NCBI GenBank assembly: GCA_963811255.1
Contig: CAWEQI010000001.1
Location: forward strand, 744,001 to 808,000
Reading direction: 5' to 3'
DNA length: 64,000 nucleotides
From: Croceibacterium_B sp963811255
GTDB taxonomy: Bacteria > Pseudomonadota > Alphaproteobacteria > Sphingomonadales > Sphingomonadaceae
Positions 34,315 through 42,436 of this stretch are shown one piece after another. Both the position numbers and the translations under genes were made by a program. Below the pieces are notes generated by a model. It was not told where the DNA came from and searched no databases. It saw nothing but the letters and a program-made list of their open reading frames with translations. How positions within the stretch are numbered: position 1 is the stretch's first letter; each line of letters opens with the position of its first letter.

Positions 34315-34614
34315 CGAGAAGGTCCAATCCAAACAAATAATATAATTTAAAGAGGATTCTGGAGTCTGTTGGCCCTGTGGATTGCGGGGATTGGCACGCC
34401 CTGCCCGATTTTTGCCGGGCTGAACAGGGGCGGAACTTGCGCGACTCCTGACGACGGCGCGTCAAGCGCTGCTTCTCCCCGCTATCCCCAACCTGTCGAG
34501 AACCCCGTCCCCATGTCCGCAACGCTGCGGGCGGCGTGCCAGGTAGCGGGCACGGAATGCGATGCCGAACTTGTCCGCCACTGTCTCCCGTGGTTTATGC
34601 CGGGTGTTGTCCAC
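34315..34614. other. oriC: Putative chromosomal replication origin (oriC) between hemE and the PPDK regulatory gene
   Basis: A 300-base gene-free gap between hemE (leftward) and the PPSR gene (rightward), the position of the origin in Caulobacter (hemE / DUF299 gene, followed by maf, aroE, coaE, dnaQ). Within it: a very AT-rich 21-base run at 34331-34351 with a single C, a likely unwinding element; three GANTC (CcrM-type) sites at 34355, 34362 and 34443; and DnaA-box-like sequences TTGTCCACA at 34607-34615 (8 of 9) and weaker TGTGGATTG at 34376 and CTATCCCCA at 34492. Strong DnaA boxes are not seen, so the call rests chiefly on synteny. Confidence 0.7.
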
Positions 34615-35460
34615 ATGACCCGCCTGCATCTCCATCTCCTTTCGGACTCGACCGGCGAGACGCTGGAGATGATCGCCAAGGCGGCGCTGGCGCAGTTCGA
34701 TCATGCCGAAGTGATCCGCCATTTCTGGCCGATGGTGCGCAGCCAGCATCACCTCGACAGGATCGTCGGCGAGCTGGCCGCCAGCCCGGGGCTGGTGTTG
34801 CACACGCTGGTCAACGACGAGATCCGGCTGCGGCTGGAGGAGCGTTGTCGGGTGCTCGGCCTGCCGCACGTGCCGGTACTCGATGCCGTCACCGCCGCGC
34901 TCGAGGACCGTTTGGGCGAGCATCCCAAGGGCCGCCCCGGGCGCCAGCACGCCATGGACGAGGCCTATTTCGAACGTGTCGACGCGATCCAGTTCACCAT
35001 CGCTCACGACGACGGCGTGGGGGCCGAGGATTGGGAGGAGGCCGACATCGTCCTCGCCGGCGTCTCGCGCACCTCGAAGACCCCGACCAGCATCTATCTC
35101 GCCAACCGGGGCTACAAGGTCGCCAATATCCCGCTGGTGGTCGAAAGCCCGCCCCCGCCGATCCTGTTCGAGCTGCGCCGGCCGCTGGTTGTCGGGCTGA
35201 CGACGGCGCCCAAGCGGCTGATCGAGATCCGCCGGAACCGCTTGCTGGCTCTCAACCAGACGACCGAAACGGCCTATGTCGACGAGGAGAAGGTCGCCCG
35301 CGAACTGGCTTTCGCCCGGCGGATGTTCGCCGACCACGGCTGGCCGGTGATCGACGTCACCCGCCGCTCGATAGAGGAAACCGCGGCGGCGGTCATGCGC
35401 CTGCTCGGAGAGCGGCCGGAGCAGCCGGAAAAAGCCGTCGCCGGGCTCAAGCCAATATGA
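34615..35460 (+). CDS. Pyruvate, phosphate dikinase / PEP synthase regulatory protein (DUF299)
   Basis: A bifunctional kinase/pyrophosphorylase that regulates pyruvate phosphate dikinase or PEP synthase by threonine phosphorylation. The 281-residue protein begins LHLHLLSDSTGETLEMIAKA (conserved DSTGET). Its P-loop is LAGVSRTSKTPTSIYLA, followed by YKVANIPLV and the conserved RNRLLAL. It is the first gene rightward from the presumed origin, matching the Caulobacter order. ATG at 34615 is chosen by alignment with the family start; an ATG 18 bases upstream is possible. The stop overlaps maf as ATGA. Confidence 0.93.
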   Translation: MTRLHLHLLSDSTGETLEMIAKAALAQFDHAEVIRHFWPMVRSQHHLDRIVGELAASPGLVLHTLVNDEIRLRLEERCRVLGLPHVPVLDAVTAALEDRLGEHPKGRPGRQHAMDEAYFERVDAIQFTIAHDDGVGAEDWEEADIVLAGVSRTSKTPTSIYLANRGYKVANIPLVVESPPPPILFELRRPLVVGLTTAPKRLIEIRRNRLLALNQTTETAYVDEEKVARELAFARRMFADHGWPVIDVTRRSIEETAAAVMRLLGERPEQPEKAVAGLKPI

Positions 35461-36035
35461 TCGTGCTCGCCTCAAAAAGCGCGTCGCGGCGGACGATGCT
35501 GGGCGCCGCCGGGGTCGAGTTCGACGTGCGGCCGGCCGCGATCGACGAGCGGGCGCTCGAAGCCGGGCTCGGCGAGGCTGATCCGGCGACCGTTGCGCGT
35601 ATCCTCGCCGAAGCCAAGGCGCTGTCGGTTGACGGAGCGGGATTGCCGGTGCTCGGCAGCGATTCGGTGGTCTCGGTCGGAGGCGTGCGATTCGACAAGC
35701 CGGCGAGCCGAGCGCAGGCGGCCGAGCACTTGCGGTTCTTCTCCGGCAAGACGATGGCGCTGCATTCGGCCGCGGCGATCGCGGTCGGTGGCCATCTGCG
35801 CTGGAGCCACGTGGCCAAGGCGGTGCTGAAGGTGCGCGCGCTGTCCGACGATTTCATCGAGCGGTATCTCGTCGCCGAGTGGCCCGAGGTCGCCCAGTGC
35901 GTGGGCGTGTTCCGCATTGAGGCGCTCGGGCCGCAGCTGTTCGAGAGCATCGAGGGCGACATATTCACCGTCCTCGGCATGCCGCTGTTGCCGGTGCTCG
36001 GCGCGCTGCGCGAGCTCGAGGAACTGCCGGCGTGA
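35457..36035 (+). CDS. maf: Maf-like nucleotide pyrophosphatase
   Basis: A 192-residue nucleoside triphosphate pyrophosphatase of the Maf family, which hydrolyses modified or canonical NTPs and is linked to house-cleaning and septum control. The signature ASKSASRRTMLGAAGVEF occurs at the N terminus, then LGSDSVV with the catalytic aspartate and the DKPASRAQAAEHL helix. The C-terminal EGDIFTVLGMPLLPVL is conserved. It overlaps the PPSR stop (ATGA) and the aroE start (GTGA), so translation is coupled across the whole origin-right operon. Confidence 0.92.
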   Translation: MIVLASKSASRRTMLGAAGVEFDVRPAAIDERALEAGLGEADPATVARILAEAKALSVDGAGLPVLGSDSVVSVGGVRFDKPASRAQAAEHLRFFSGKTMALHSAAAIAVGGHLRWSHVAKAVLKVRALSDDFIERYLVAEWPEVAQCVGVFRIEALGPQLFESIEGDIFTVLGMPLLPVLGALRELEELPA

Positions 36036-36889
36036 CGCCCTATGCGGAGGTGATCGGCGATCCGATCGCCCAGTCGAAATCGCCGGCGATCCACACGCAC
36101 TGGCTGCGCCAGCTCGGCCTCGGCGCCGAATACCACGCCTGCCACGTCGCTGCGGAAGGCTTAGCCGATTACCTGACCGAGCGGCGCGACGATTTGGACT
36201 GGCGCGGTTGCAACGTGACGATGCCGCACAAGCAGGCGATCGTGCCCTTGCTCGACCGGCTCGAGATCGGCGCCGAACTGATCGGCGCCGTCAATACCGT
36301 CACCCGGCGACGCAACGGAATGCTGATCGGCAGCAACACTGATGGAGCGGGGTTCCTCGAGCCGTTGCGGTCGTATCTGGCCGAGCCTCACCTGTTCCGC
36401 ATGGCCCGCGTGCTCGGCACCGGCGGTGCGGCGCGGGCGATTGTCGCGGCGCTGGCCGACGAAGGGGTGACGATCGTCCTCGCCGGGCGCGATCCGGCCA
36501 AGGCGCGCGCCTTGCTCGACGAAATCGATCCGCAGGGCGAGCATCATGCCGTCGATCTCGCCCATTTCGCGGACCCAACGGATTTCGCGTTCGACGACCG
36601 CCAGGGCTGCTTCGACCTGATCGTCAACGCCAGCCCACTGGGAATGGCCGGGCAGCCGCCGCTCAAGTTCGACTTCAGCCACGCGCCGCCCGGTAGCGTG
36701 GTCTACGACATCATCACCCATCCGGTGGACACCGATTTCCTCAAGGCGGCCCGCGCGGCCGGGTTCCGCACGATCGACGGACTGGCGATGCTGATCGGCC
36801 AGGCGGCGGTCGCGTTCGAGAAATTCTTCGGCGTCGCGCCGCCGCGCGAGCACGGCGATGCCGAGCTGCGGCGGATCCTCATCTCGTGA
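36032..36889 (+). CDS. aroE: Shikimate dehydrogenase
   Basis: An NADPH-dependent reductase converting 3-dehydroshikimate to shikimate for aromatic amino acids. The 285-residue protein has the substrate motif VIGDPIAQSKSPAIH, CNVTMPHKQAIVPL with the catalytic Lys and the Asn/Thr of NVTMP, and the Rossmann loop VLGTGGAARAIVAAL. DGLAMLIGQAAVAFEKFFG is the conserved C-terminal helix. It starts with GTG overlapping the maf stop (GTGA), and its stop overlaps coaE in the same way. Confidence 0.95.
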   Translation: MTPYAEVIGDPIAQSKSPAIHTHWLRQLGLGAEYHACHVAAEGLADYLTERRDDLDWRGCNVTMPHKQAIVPLLDRLEIGAELIGAVNTVTRRRNGMLIGSNTDGAGFLEPLRSYLAEPHLFRMARVLGTGGAARAIVAALADEGVTIVLAGRDPAKARALLDEIDPQGEHHAVDLAHFADPTDFAFDDRQGCFDLIVNASPLGMAGQPPLKFDFSHAPPGSVVYDIITHPVDTDFLKAARAAGFRTIDGLAMLIGQAAVAFEKFFGVAPPREHGDAELRRILIS

Positions 36890-37479
36890 AACATCCGCTG
36901 GTCCTCGGCCTCACCGGCTCGATCGGCATGGGCAAGTCGACCGTGGCGGCGATGTTCGAGAAGCTCGGCGTGCCGGTGTTCGATGCCGATGCCGTTGTCC
37001 GGCAATTGCAAGGTCGTGACGGAGCGCTTGTACAGCCGATCGAATCCGCATTTCCGGGAACGACAGGTCCGGAGGGGGTCGATCGAGCGGCCCTGGGCGC
37101 ACGGGTGTTCGGCGACGCCGCGGCGCTCGAGCGGCTCGAGACCATCGTCCATCCAGCGGTGCGTTGGGCGCGCGAGGCGTTCCTCCGCAAGCATGCCGAT
37201 GCGCCGCTTGTCGTGTTCGACATTCCTCTGCTGTTCGAGAAAGGCGGGATCGACGAAGTCGATCGGGTGGCGGTCGTTTCCGCCCCGACCGAGGTGCAGC
37301 GGGCCCGGGTGCTCGCCCGCGAAGGTATGACCGACCAGCGATTCGCCAAAATCCTCGCGCTGCAGATGTCCGACGCCGACAAGCGCGCCAAGGCTGATTA
37401 CGTGATCGACACGGGGCGCCCGCCGGGGGAGACCGAAGCCGAGGTCCGCTTGCTGGTGGAGAAGCTGACGCACCGCTGA
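36886..37479 (+). CDS. coaE: Dephospho-CoA kinase
   Basis: Phosphorylates dephospho-CoA to coenzyme A, the last step of CoA synthesis. The 197-residue P-loop kinase has GLTGSIGMGKSTVAAMF at 8-24, the FDADAVV motif with the catalytic Asp, HPAVRWAREAF, FDIPLLFEKGG and the lid segment RVLAREGMTDQRFAKILALQM. The GTG start overlaps the aroE stop (GTGA). dnaQ follows after 44 bases. Confidence 0.95.
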   Translation: MKHPLVLGLTGSIGMGKSTVAAMFEKLGVPVFDADAVVRQLQGRDGALVQPIESAFPGTTGPEGVDRAALGARVFGDAAALERLETIVHPAVRWAREAFLRKHADAPLVVFDIPLLFEKGGIDEVDRVAVVSAPTEVQRARVLAREGMTDQRFAKILALQMSDADKRAKADYVIDTGRPPGETEAEVRLLVEKLTHR

Positions 37480-37523
37480 TCGGCCTCTTGCCAGCCGCGC
37501 GTCGCGAGGCGATAGATGGGCCG

Positions 37524-38208
37524 ATGCGGGAGATCGTGTTCGATACCGAAACCACCGGCCTCGACCCGCAGGGCGGGCGATCGGATGGTCGAGATCGGCT
37601 GCATCGAGCTGGTCAACCGCGTGCCCACCGGGCGCAGCTACCATGCCTATTTCAACCCCGACCGGCCGATGCCGCTCGAAGCCGAGCAGGTCCACGGGCT
37701 GTCGGACGCGTTCCTCGCCGACAAGCCGCGGTTTCACGAGGCGGTGCTCGACCTGCTCGAGTTCCTCGCCGATTCGCCGCTGGTGGCGCACAACGCCCAG
37801 TTCGACTTCGGCTTTCTCAACTGCGAACTGGGTGCCTGTGGGCACCCGGAAGTGGCGTTTGAGCGCATGGTCGACACTCTGGCCATTGCGCGCCGGCGGC
37901 ACCCCGGCGCCAAGCACTCGCTCGACGCGCTGTGCACCCGCTACGGCATCGATCGCAGCCATCGCGTCAAGCACGGCGCGCTGCTCGACGCCGAACTGCT
38001 CGCTCAGGTCTATGTCGAATTGACCGGCGGCCTGCAGATCGGCCTGGAACTGGCCGCCGAGCGGCCCGAGGAATCGATCGAAATCGTGCGCGTCGTCCCC
38101 CTCCGCCGCGAATTCCGCCCACCCCGCCCCCATGCTGCCAGCGCCGAGGAGCTGGCGCGGCACAAAGCCTTTGTCGAAACGTTGGAATCCCCGCTCTGGA
38201 CTAGCTGA
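37524..38208 (+). pseudogene. dnaQ: DNA polymerase III epsilon subunit (dnaQ), interrupted by a one-base insertion
   Basis: Proofreading 3'-5' exonuclease of the replicative polymerase. The first 18 codons give MREIVFDTETTGLDPQGG (Exo I motif, Asp7/Glu9) in one frame. The rest (DRMVEIGCIELVNR, VAHNAQFDFGFL, and HGALLDAELL with His and Asp of Exo III) continues in the next frame to TAG/TGA at 38208. Removing one G from the GGG at 37575-37577 restores one continuous protein of 227 residues. No alternative start in the downstream frame includes Exo I. It is thus a real frameshift mutation, a sequencing error, or an unusual recoding. Its position after coaE agrees with the origin-right order. Confidence 0.85.
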
Positions 38209-38258
38209 ACGCGGCGCTCCCGAGCGAGTGGATCAAGCACATAGGAGGCCCCAGGCAT

Positions 38259-38822
38259 ATGGATATCCGCGTGTCCGGTCACCAGATGGAAACCGGTGCG
38301 GCGCTGCAGACGCACGCCGCCGAGCGTCTCAATGGAATCGTCGACAAGTACTTCAGCCGCGCGATGTCGTCGCAGGTCACCTTCGGCAAGGCGCCGACGA
38401 GCGCCTTCGCCTGCGACATCGTGATGCACGTCAACAACGGCCTGATGCTCAAGTCTCACGCCGAGTCGCACGACGTGCACCAGTCGCTCGAGCAGGCGGC
38501 CGACAAGATCGAAAAACAACTGCGGCGCTACAAGCGACGGCTCAAGGATCGGCACGAGCAGGCGACGCACGCGGTGCAGCAGGAGGACGCCGCTTACACG
38601 GTGTTCGCGCCTGCCGAGCCCGAAGCCGAAGAGCCGCCGGAAGCGTTGCCGGTGATCGCCGAGACGCGCACCGATGTTCCCGAAGTCAGCGTGTCCGACG
38701 CGGTGATGCTGCTCGACCTGAGGCATACGCCCGCGCTGTTCTTCAAAAACGCTGGAACGGGACGCCACAATATGGTCTACCGCCGCGACGACGGCTCGAT
38801 CGGCTGGGTCGAACCGTCCTGA
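38259..38822 (+). CDS. hpf: Long-form ribosome hibernation promoting factor
   Basis: Binds 30S subunits and promotes inactive 100S dimers in slow growth. The 187-residue protein has the N-terminal S30AE/YfiA domain (MDIRVSGHQMETGAALQTHA; ADKIEKQLRRYKRRL) and a C-terminal dimerisation domain (VSVSDAVMLLDLRHTPALFF, NMVYRRDDGSIGWVEP), joined by a proline/glutamate-rich linker at 110-130. This is the long form. AGGAGG lies about 11 bases before the ATG. It sits after dnaQ and before ptsN, as in many alphaproteobacteria, where the rpoN-hpf-ptsN order is common. Confidence 0.94.
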   Translation: MDIRVSGHQMETGAALQTHAAERLNGIVDKYFSRAMSSQVTFGKAPTSAFACDIVMHVNNGLMLKSHAESHDVHQSLEQAADKIEKQLRRYKRRLKDRHEQATHAVQQEDAAYTVFAPAEPEAEEPPEALPVIAETRTDVPEVSVSDAVMLLDLRHTPALFFKNAGTGRHNMVYRRDDGSIGWVEPS

Positions 38823-38934
38823 CGTGGCCGCATGGGCCGCATTCCCGCCTTAATTTGGACCGCTTTTGCTGACAGTGGGCGTTGCACCCGTGTTCGTGTT
38901 TGAAAGCCGTCTCAGAGACTTATTCGGATATTCA

Positions 38935-39396
38935 ATGAACGCTCACTTCCTGCTCAATCCCACGGCCGTGGAGCTTGTCGCGGCCAAGTCCAAGCAATCG
39001 ATCCTCGAGCTTCTCGCCAACCGATTCGCCGCCAGCTACGGCCTCGATGCCGCGACGGTGCTCGAGCGCCTGCAGGAGCGCGAAAGCCTGGGCAGCACCG
39101 GATTCGGGCGCGGGGTGGCGATTCCCCATGCCCGGGTCGACGGTCTCAGGCGACCCGTCGCTGCGCTGCTCAAGCTGGAGGAGCCGGTCGACTACGCCGC
39201 CGCCGACGGCATGCCGGTCGATCTCGTATTCGGCCTCGTCTCGCCGGAGACCAGCGGCGTCGGCCATCTCCACGCGCTGGCGGCGATCTCCCGCCTGGTG
39301 CGCGACGAACGGGTCCACGACGCCCTGAGCGAAGCGCCCGACGCCGAGGCGCTCTACGGCCTGCTCGCCAATGCCGCCGACCGCGACGCCGCCTAG
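38935..39396 (+). CDS. ptsN: PTS IIA-like nitrogen-regulatory protein PtsN
   Basis: A 153-residue IIA-Ntr protein of the nitrogen phosphotransferase system, phosphorylated by NPr and used to control nitrogen, potassium and stress responses. The active histidine is in GVAIPHARVDG (about H65), flanked by STGFGRG. The sequence GLVSPETSGVGHLHALAAISRL is conserved. A longer in-frame extension at 38866 exists; ATG at 38935 fits the family start better, though its ribosome binding site is weak. It follows hpf after 112 bases. The next gene begins inside the last 26 bases. Confidence 0.9.
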   Translation: MNAHFLLNPTAVELVAAKSKQSILELLANRFAASYGLDAATVLERLQERESLGSTGFGRGVAIPHARVDGLRRPVAALLKLEEPVDYAAADGMPVDLVFGLVSPETSGVGHLHALAAISRLVRDERVHDALSEAPDAEALYGLLANAADRDAA

Positions 39397-39878
39397 GACC
39401 TCTACAGGCCCGACGGCGGACGCAAGCGGGGCAGCGCTGCATTACGCCGCGCTTGAGGCGCTCTATGCCTCGGCCCCGGTCAACGCGCTATTCGAATCGC
39501 GGCTGACGATCACCGGCGAAGGCCACTCGCGAATCGACTTTGCGGTCGACCAACGCGTGCACCACGCGGCGCATGCAGCGCATGGGACGATCTATTTCAA
39601 GATGCTCGACGACGCGGCGTTCTATGCGGCCAACTCGCTGGTCACCGATCGTTTTCTGCTGACGACCGCGTTTCAACCTGCACTTCACCAAGCCGATCCG
39701 CAGCGGCCGGGTGGTCGCCGAAGGGCGCTGGATCAGCGGCCGCCGCAGGGTGTTCGTCGCCGAAGCCAACCTGATCGACGAGGAAGGCGACGAGATCGGC
39801 CGCGGCACCGGCACTTTCATGCGCTCGCGCATTCCGCTGTCGAGCTTGTCCGGCTATCGAACCGGGCAGTCAGCCTAG
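39371..39878 (+). pseudogene. PaaI-type thioesterase with a one-base insertion
   Basis: A hotdog-fold thioesterase like PaaI. The first part (YAALEALYASAPVNALFESR, HAAHGTIYFKMLDDAAFYAANS, including the catalytic HG-x-x-xx-L-D-DA motif) is in one frame. After TTT at 39671-39673 the homologous sequence continues in the next frame (NLHFTKPIRSGRVVAEGRWISG ... GTGTFMRSRIPLSSLSGYRTGQSA). Deleting one T restores a protein of about 168 residues ending at TAG (39876-39878). As sequenced, the original frame runs on into the next gene. Likely a pseudogene or an assembly error. It overlaps ptsN by 26 bases. Confidence 0.75.
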
Positions 39879-39880
39879 CG

Positions 39881-40222
39881 ATGGAACCTCGGCTCCCGGC
39901 CCACATCGAGGTCAACGGTCTGCTGCGGGCTGTCGAGGCCGCCGGGGGATTCGCCACGGTCATCGCCAAGGGCGAGCGAGATGCCGGCACTTTGCTGGTA
40001 ACCTGCTGCGAACAAGGGCAAAACTGCCGCGCCTACGAGCGCATGCCGCGCCCGGACGGAACCCGCGCTTGGACACTGACGAAGACGCAGGATCCTGGAA
40101 ATCCTGTAGAATTTCAAGACTACCTTGACCGCCGCAAGCGCCAGGACAGCGATTTATGGATCGTGGAACTGGATATCCCGGATGCAGAACGGTTCATCGC
40201 TTCAACGGGAACCCGAAGTTGA
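39881..40222 (+). CDS. DUF1491 family protein
   Basis: A 113-residue protein typical of DUF1491 (ARLPAHIEVNGLLR start, GFATVIAKGERDAGTLLV, CRAYERMPRPDGTRAWT, then a conserved basic DYLDRRKRQDSDLWIVELDIPDAERF). The family is confined mostly to Alphaproteobacteria and has no known function. It begins 3 bases after the thioesterase stop, so it is part of the same transcription unit. It has no signal peptide and is probably cytoplasmic. Confidence 0.85.
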   Translation: MEPRLPAHIEVNGLLRAVEAAGGFATVIAKGERDAGTLLVTCCEQGQNCRAYERMPRPDGTRAWTLTKTQDPGNPVEFQDYLDRRKRQDSDLWIVELDIPDAERFIASTGTRS

Positions 40223-40400
40223 CTCCATGCTGCGAGTGCGAAAAGGGGCTCCGGCTTCCACAGCGGGGATGCTCGGACGGCGTTTAGGCCGAAGGACATC
40301 AGACGCCAGACGGGGAGTGGCCGGCAGGCCGGAAGATCGCGCCAACTGACAAGCGATCGCTAGCCTGCGCAGGCGCTCACCGCCTTGAGTAACGGGATCA

Positions 40401-41153
40401 ATGTCATTTTTGAGCTTCCGCGGCGCGGTGACCGCCGCCGCGATGGTGTTTACGGCCGTACTTGGCACCACGCCGAGCGGCGCATGGGCGCAAGCCTCGG
40501 CTCCGAACGTGGTGGCCAGCTTGCCGCCTCCGGGAACTCCGGTGCCCATCCTGACGGGAATCGCTCCCGCCGACGGGACGAGCACGATCAATGCCCCTTC
40601 TTCCGTTCCGGCCGCAGGCCAGAGCGGCCGCGAATGGATTTCGCAGGGAACCGATCTCGATCCGACGACGCAGCAGAGCGCCGCGGCCGACGCAGACTCC
40701 GCAGATGCTAGCGCTGCGCCGATTCACGCGGATTCGCTGCTGCAACTGATCGGCGACATGCCGGTGCCGGCTGACACCGGGCTGACCGCCGATATGAAGT
40801 GTCTCGCCCAGGCGGTCTATTTCGAGGCGCGCGGCGAGCCGATCGACGGCCAGCTGGCGGTCGCCGAGGTCGTCATCAACCGCGCCAAGTCGGATATCTA
40901 CCCGGACAGCTATTGCGACGTGATCACGCAGCGGGCGCAGTTCTCGTTCGTGCATCATGGGCGAATTCCGACGGCCGATGAAAGCTCGGACGCCTGGCAG
41001 CGGGCCGTCGCCATCGCCGAAATCGCGCAACAAAATCTGTGGCAAAGCAAGGCCGCCGACGCGCTCTATTTCCACGCGACCTACGTCAATCCGCGGTGGG
41101 CACACCACAAGGTCGAGCTGGCGCAGATCGACACGCACATTTTCTATCGCTGA
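40401..41153 (+). CDS. SleB-type cell wall hydrolase
   Basis: A 250-residue exported protein with signal AVTAAAMVFTAVLGTTPSGAWA, a low-complexity Ser/Ala/Pro linker (30-120) and a C-terminal Hydrolase_2 (SleB/CwlJ) domain: DMKCLAQAVYFEARGEPIDGQLAVAEVVINRA, with the catalytic glutamate in YFEARGE, then AQFSFVHHGRIPT and ALYFHATYVNPRWAHH. It should cleave peptidoglycan in the periplasm or at the surface. Its 3' end overlaps the convergent xthA by 10 bases. A 178-base gap upstream holds a GCCTGCGCAGGC palindrome of unknown meaning. Confidence 0.9.
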   Translation: MSFLSFRGAVTAAAMVFTAVLGTTPSGAWAQASAPNVVASLPPPGTPVPILTGIAPADGTSTINAPSSVPAAGQSGREWISQGTDLDPTTQQSAAADADSADASAAPIHADSLLQLIGDMPVPADTGLTADMKCLAQAVYFEARGEPIDGQLAVAEVVINRAKSDIYPDSYCDVITQRAQFSFVHHGRIPTADESSDAWQRAVAIAEIAQQNLWQSKAADALYFHATYVNPRWAHHKVELAQIDTHIFYR

Positions 41154-41944
41154 GCCCGGCCTTCCGGCGCGCTATCGGCGATCTCGATCCACACCGGGGC
41201 GTGGTCGCTGGCTTTCTCCCGCCCGCGGTAGTCCTTGTCGACGCCGGCGGTCACGAACCGGTCGGCCGCTTCGGGCGACAGCAGCAGGTGGTCGATGCGA
41301 AAGCCGTGGTCGCGCTGCCAGGCGCCGGCCTGGTAGTCCCAGTAGGTCCACACCCCGCCGCGCGGATTGAGCGTAGCCAGCGCATCGGTCCAGCCGTCGC
41401 CCAGGATACGGGCATAGGCGGCGCGCGATTCGGGCTGCATCAGCGCGTCGTGCGCCATCGCTGCCGGTGACCACACGTCGCGGTCCTCGGGAATGACGTT
41501 GAAGTCGCCGACCACCACCGTCGGCCGTTCGCGGGCCAGGAGCTCGCGCAGGCGCGTGCGCAAGCGCGCCATCCAGGCGAGCTTGTATTCGAACTTCGGC
41601 CCCGGCTGGGGATTGCCGTTGGGTAGATAGAGATTCACCACCCGGACATTGCGAATATCGGCCTCGATGAACCGCGCCTGCTCGTCGTCGGGATCGCCGG
41701 GCAATCCGTGCTCGACCTCCAGCGGATCTTCGCCGTCGGCCAGGATGGCGACGCCGTTGAAGCCCTTCTGTCCGTGCCACGCGGCGCGGTAGCCGATCTT
41801 TTCGAACGCCTCGGCCGGGAAATCGGCATCCTGACACTTGATTTCCTGCAGGCAGGCGACCGCCGGGCGCGTCTCTTCGAGCCATTCGATCAGGCGCTCA
41901 CGCCGGGCCCGGATTCCGTTGATGTTGAAGCTGGCGATCTTCAT
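41144..41944 (-). CDS. xthA: Exodeoxyribonuclease III
   Basis: A base-excision repair AP endonuclease/3'-5' exonuclease of 266 residues. Motifs: MKIASFNINGIRAR, CLQEIKCQDADFP (metal-binding Glu), VVNLYLPNGNP, VVGDFNVIPEDRDVW (Asp/Asn), GFRIDHLLLSP and SDHAPVWIE (catalytic His). It is of standard length. It begins just after a repeat element and faces the SleB gene tail-to-tail with a 10-base overlap. Confidence 0.96.
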   Translation of the reverse strand: MKIASFNINGIRARRERLIEWLEETRPAVACLQEIKCQDADFPAEAFEKIGYRAAWHGQKGFNGVAILADGEDPLEVEHGLPGDPDDEQARFIEADIRNVRVVNLYLPNGNPQPGPKFEYKLAWMARLRTRLRELLARERPTVVVGDFNVIPEDRDVWSPAAMAHDALMQPESRAAYARILGDGWTDALATLNPRGGVWTYWDYQAGAWQRDHGFRIDHLLLSPEAADRFVTAGVDKDYRGREKASDHAPVWIEIADSAPEGRAQR

Positions 41945-41961
41945 GGCACGGCACCCCTAAC

Positions 41962-42052
41962 CCGTTCGCCCTGAGCCTGTCGAAGGGCCGTTCTTTGTTT
42001 CAGCGCCGCGCTAGAAGAAAAAGCCGTTCTTCGACAAGCTCAGGACGAACGG
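41962..42052. repeat. REP-like inverted repeat with 24-bp arms
   Basis: Two inverted arms (41962-41985 and 42029-42052) contain GTTCGCCCTGAGCCTGTCG and its counterpart CGACAAGCTCAGGACGAAC, with 22 of 24 paired positions matching. They flank a 43-base middle. This sequence type (TTCG-x-CCTGAGC-x-TGTCGAAG) is widely dispersed in sphingomonads as an extragenic repeat. It lies between erpA and xthA (both leftward), so it could also end erpA transcripts as a hairpin. Confidence 0.75.
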
Positions 42053-42062
42053 AGGGAGGAGA

Positions 42063-42392
42063 TCAAATCCCGAAACTGGAACCGCACCCGCATCCGGCGG
42101 TGGCGTTGGGGTTTTCGACCTTGAACGCCGCGCCGCCCAGCGATTCGACGAAGTCGACCGTGCTGCCGGCAACGAGATCGAAGCTGACCGGATCGACCAC
42201 CAGCCGCACCCCGTCGGTTTCGCTCACCAAATCGTCGGTGTCGGCGGCGTCCGTGAGATCGAACTTGTACTGGAACCCCGAACAGCCGCCGCCTTCGACC
42301 GTCAGGCGCAGGATCGGCGACTTGCCCTGGCGCTGGGCAATCCAGCCGACGCGCTCGGCGGCGGCGGGCGTCAGAGTGAGCGCGGTGGTCAT
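42063..42392 (-). CDS. erpA: Iron-sulfur cluster insertion protein ErpA (HesB/IscA family)
   Basis: An A-type Fe-S carrier of 109 residues with the three conserved cysteines: GGGCSGFQYKF and the C-terminal CGCGSSF. The start TTALTLTPAAAERVGWIA and the DLVAGSTVDFVESLGGAAFKVENPN segment fit ErpA. It delivers clusters to apo-proteins in the cytoplasm. ATG at 42392 is chosen because the conserved N-terminal strand begins there. No isc or suf genes are near. It is downstream of a CBS-domain gene on the same strand. Confidence 0.92.
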   Translation of the reverse strand: MTTALTLTPAAAERVGWIAQRQGKSPILRLTVEGGGCSGFQYKFDLTDAADTDDLVSETDGVRLVVDPVSFDLVAGSTVDFVESLGGAAFKVENPNATAGCGCGSSFGI

Positions 42393-42436
42393 GCCGCCGA
42401 TGTAGGCACGGTGACGGCCGCGCTCAAGCCGTCTGC

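Noticed and set aside
40223..40400. GCCTGCGCAGGC palindrome before the SleB hydrolase gene
   Set aside because: It is a short GC palindrome, expected by chance at this composition, with no flanking support.
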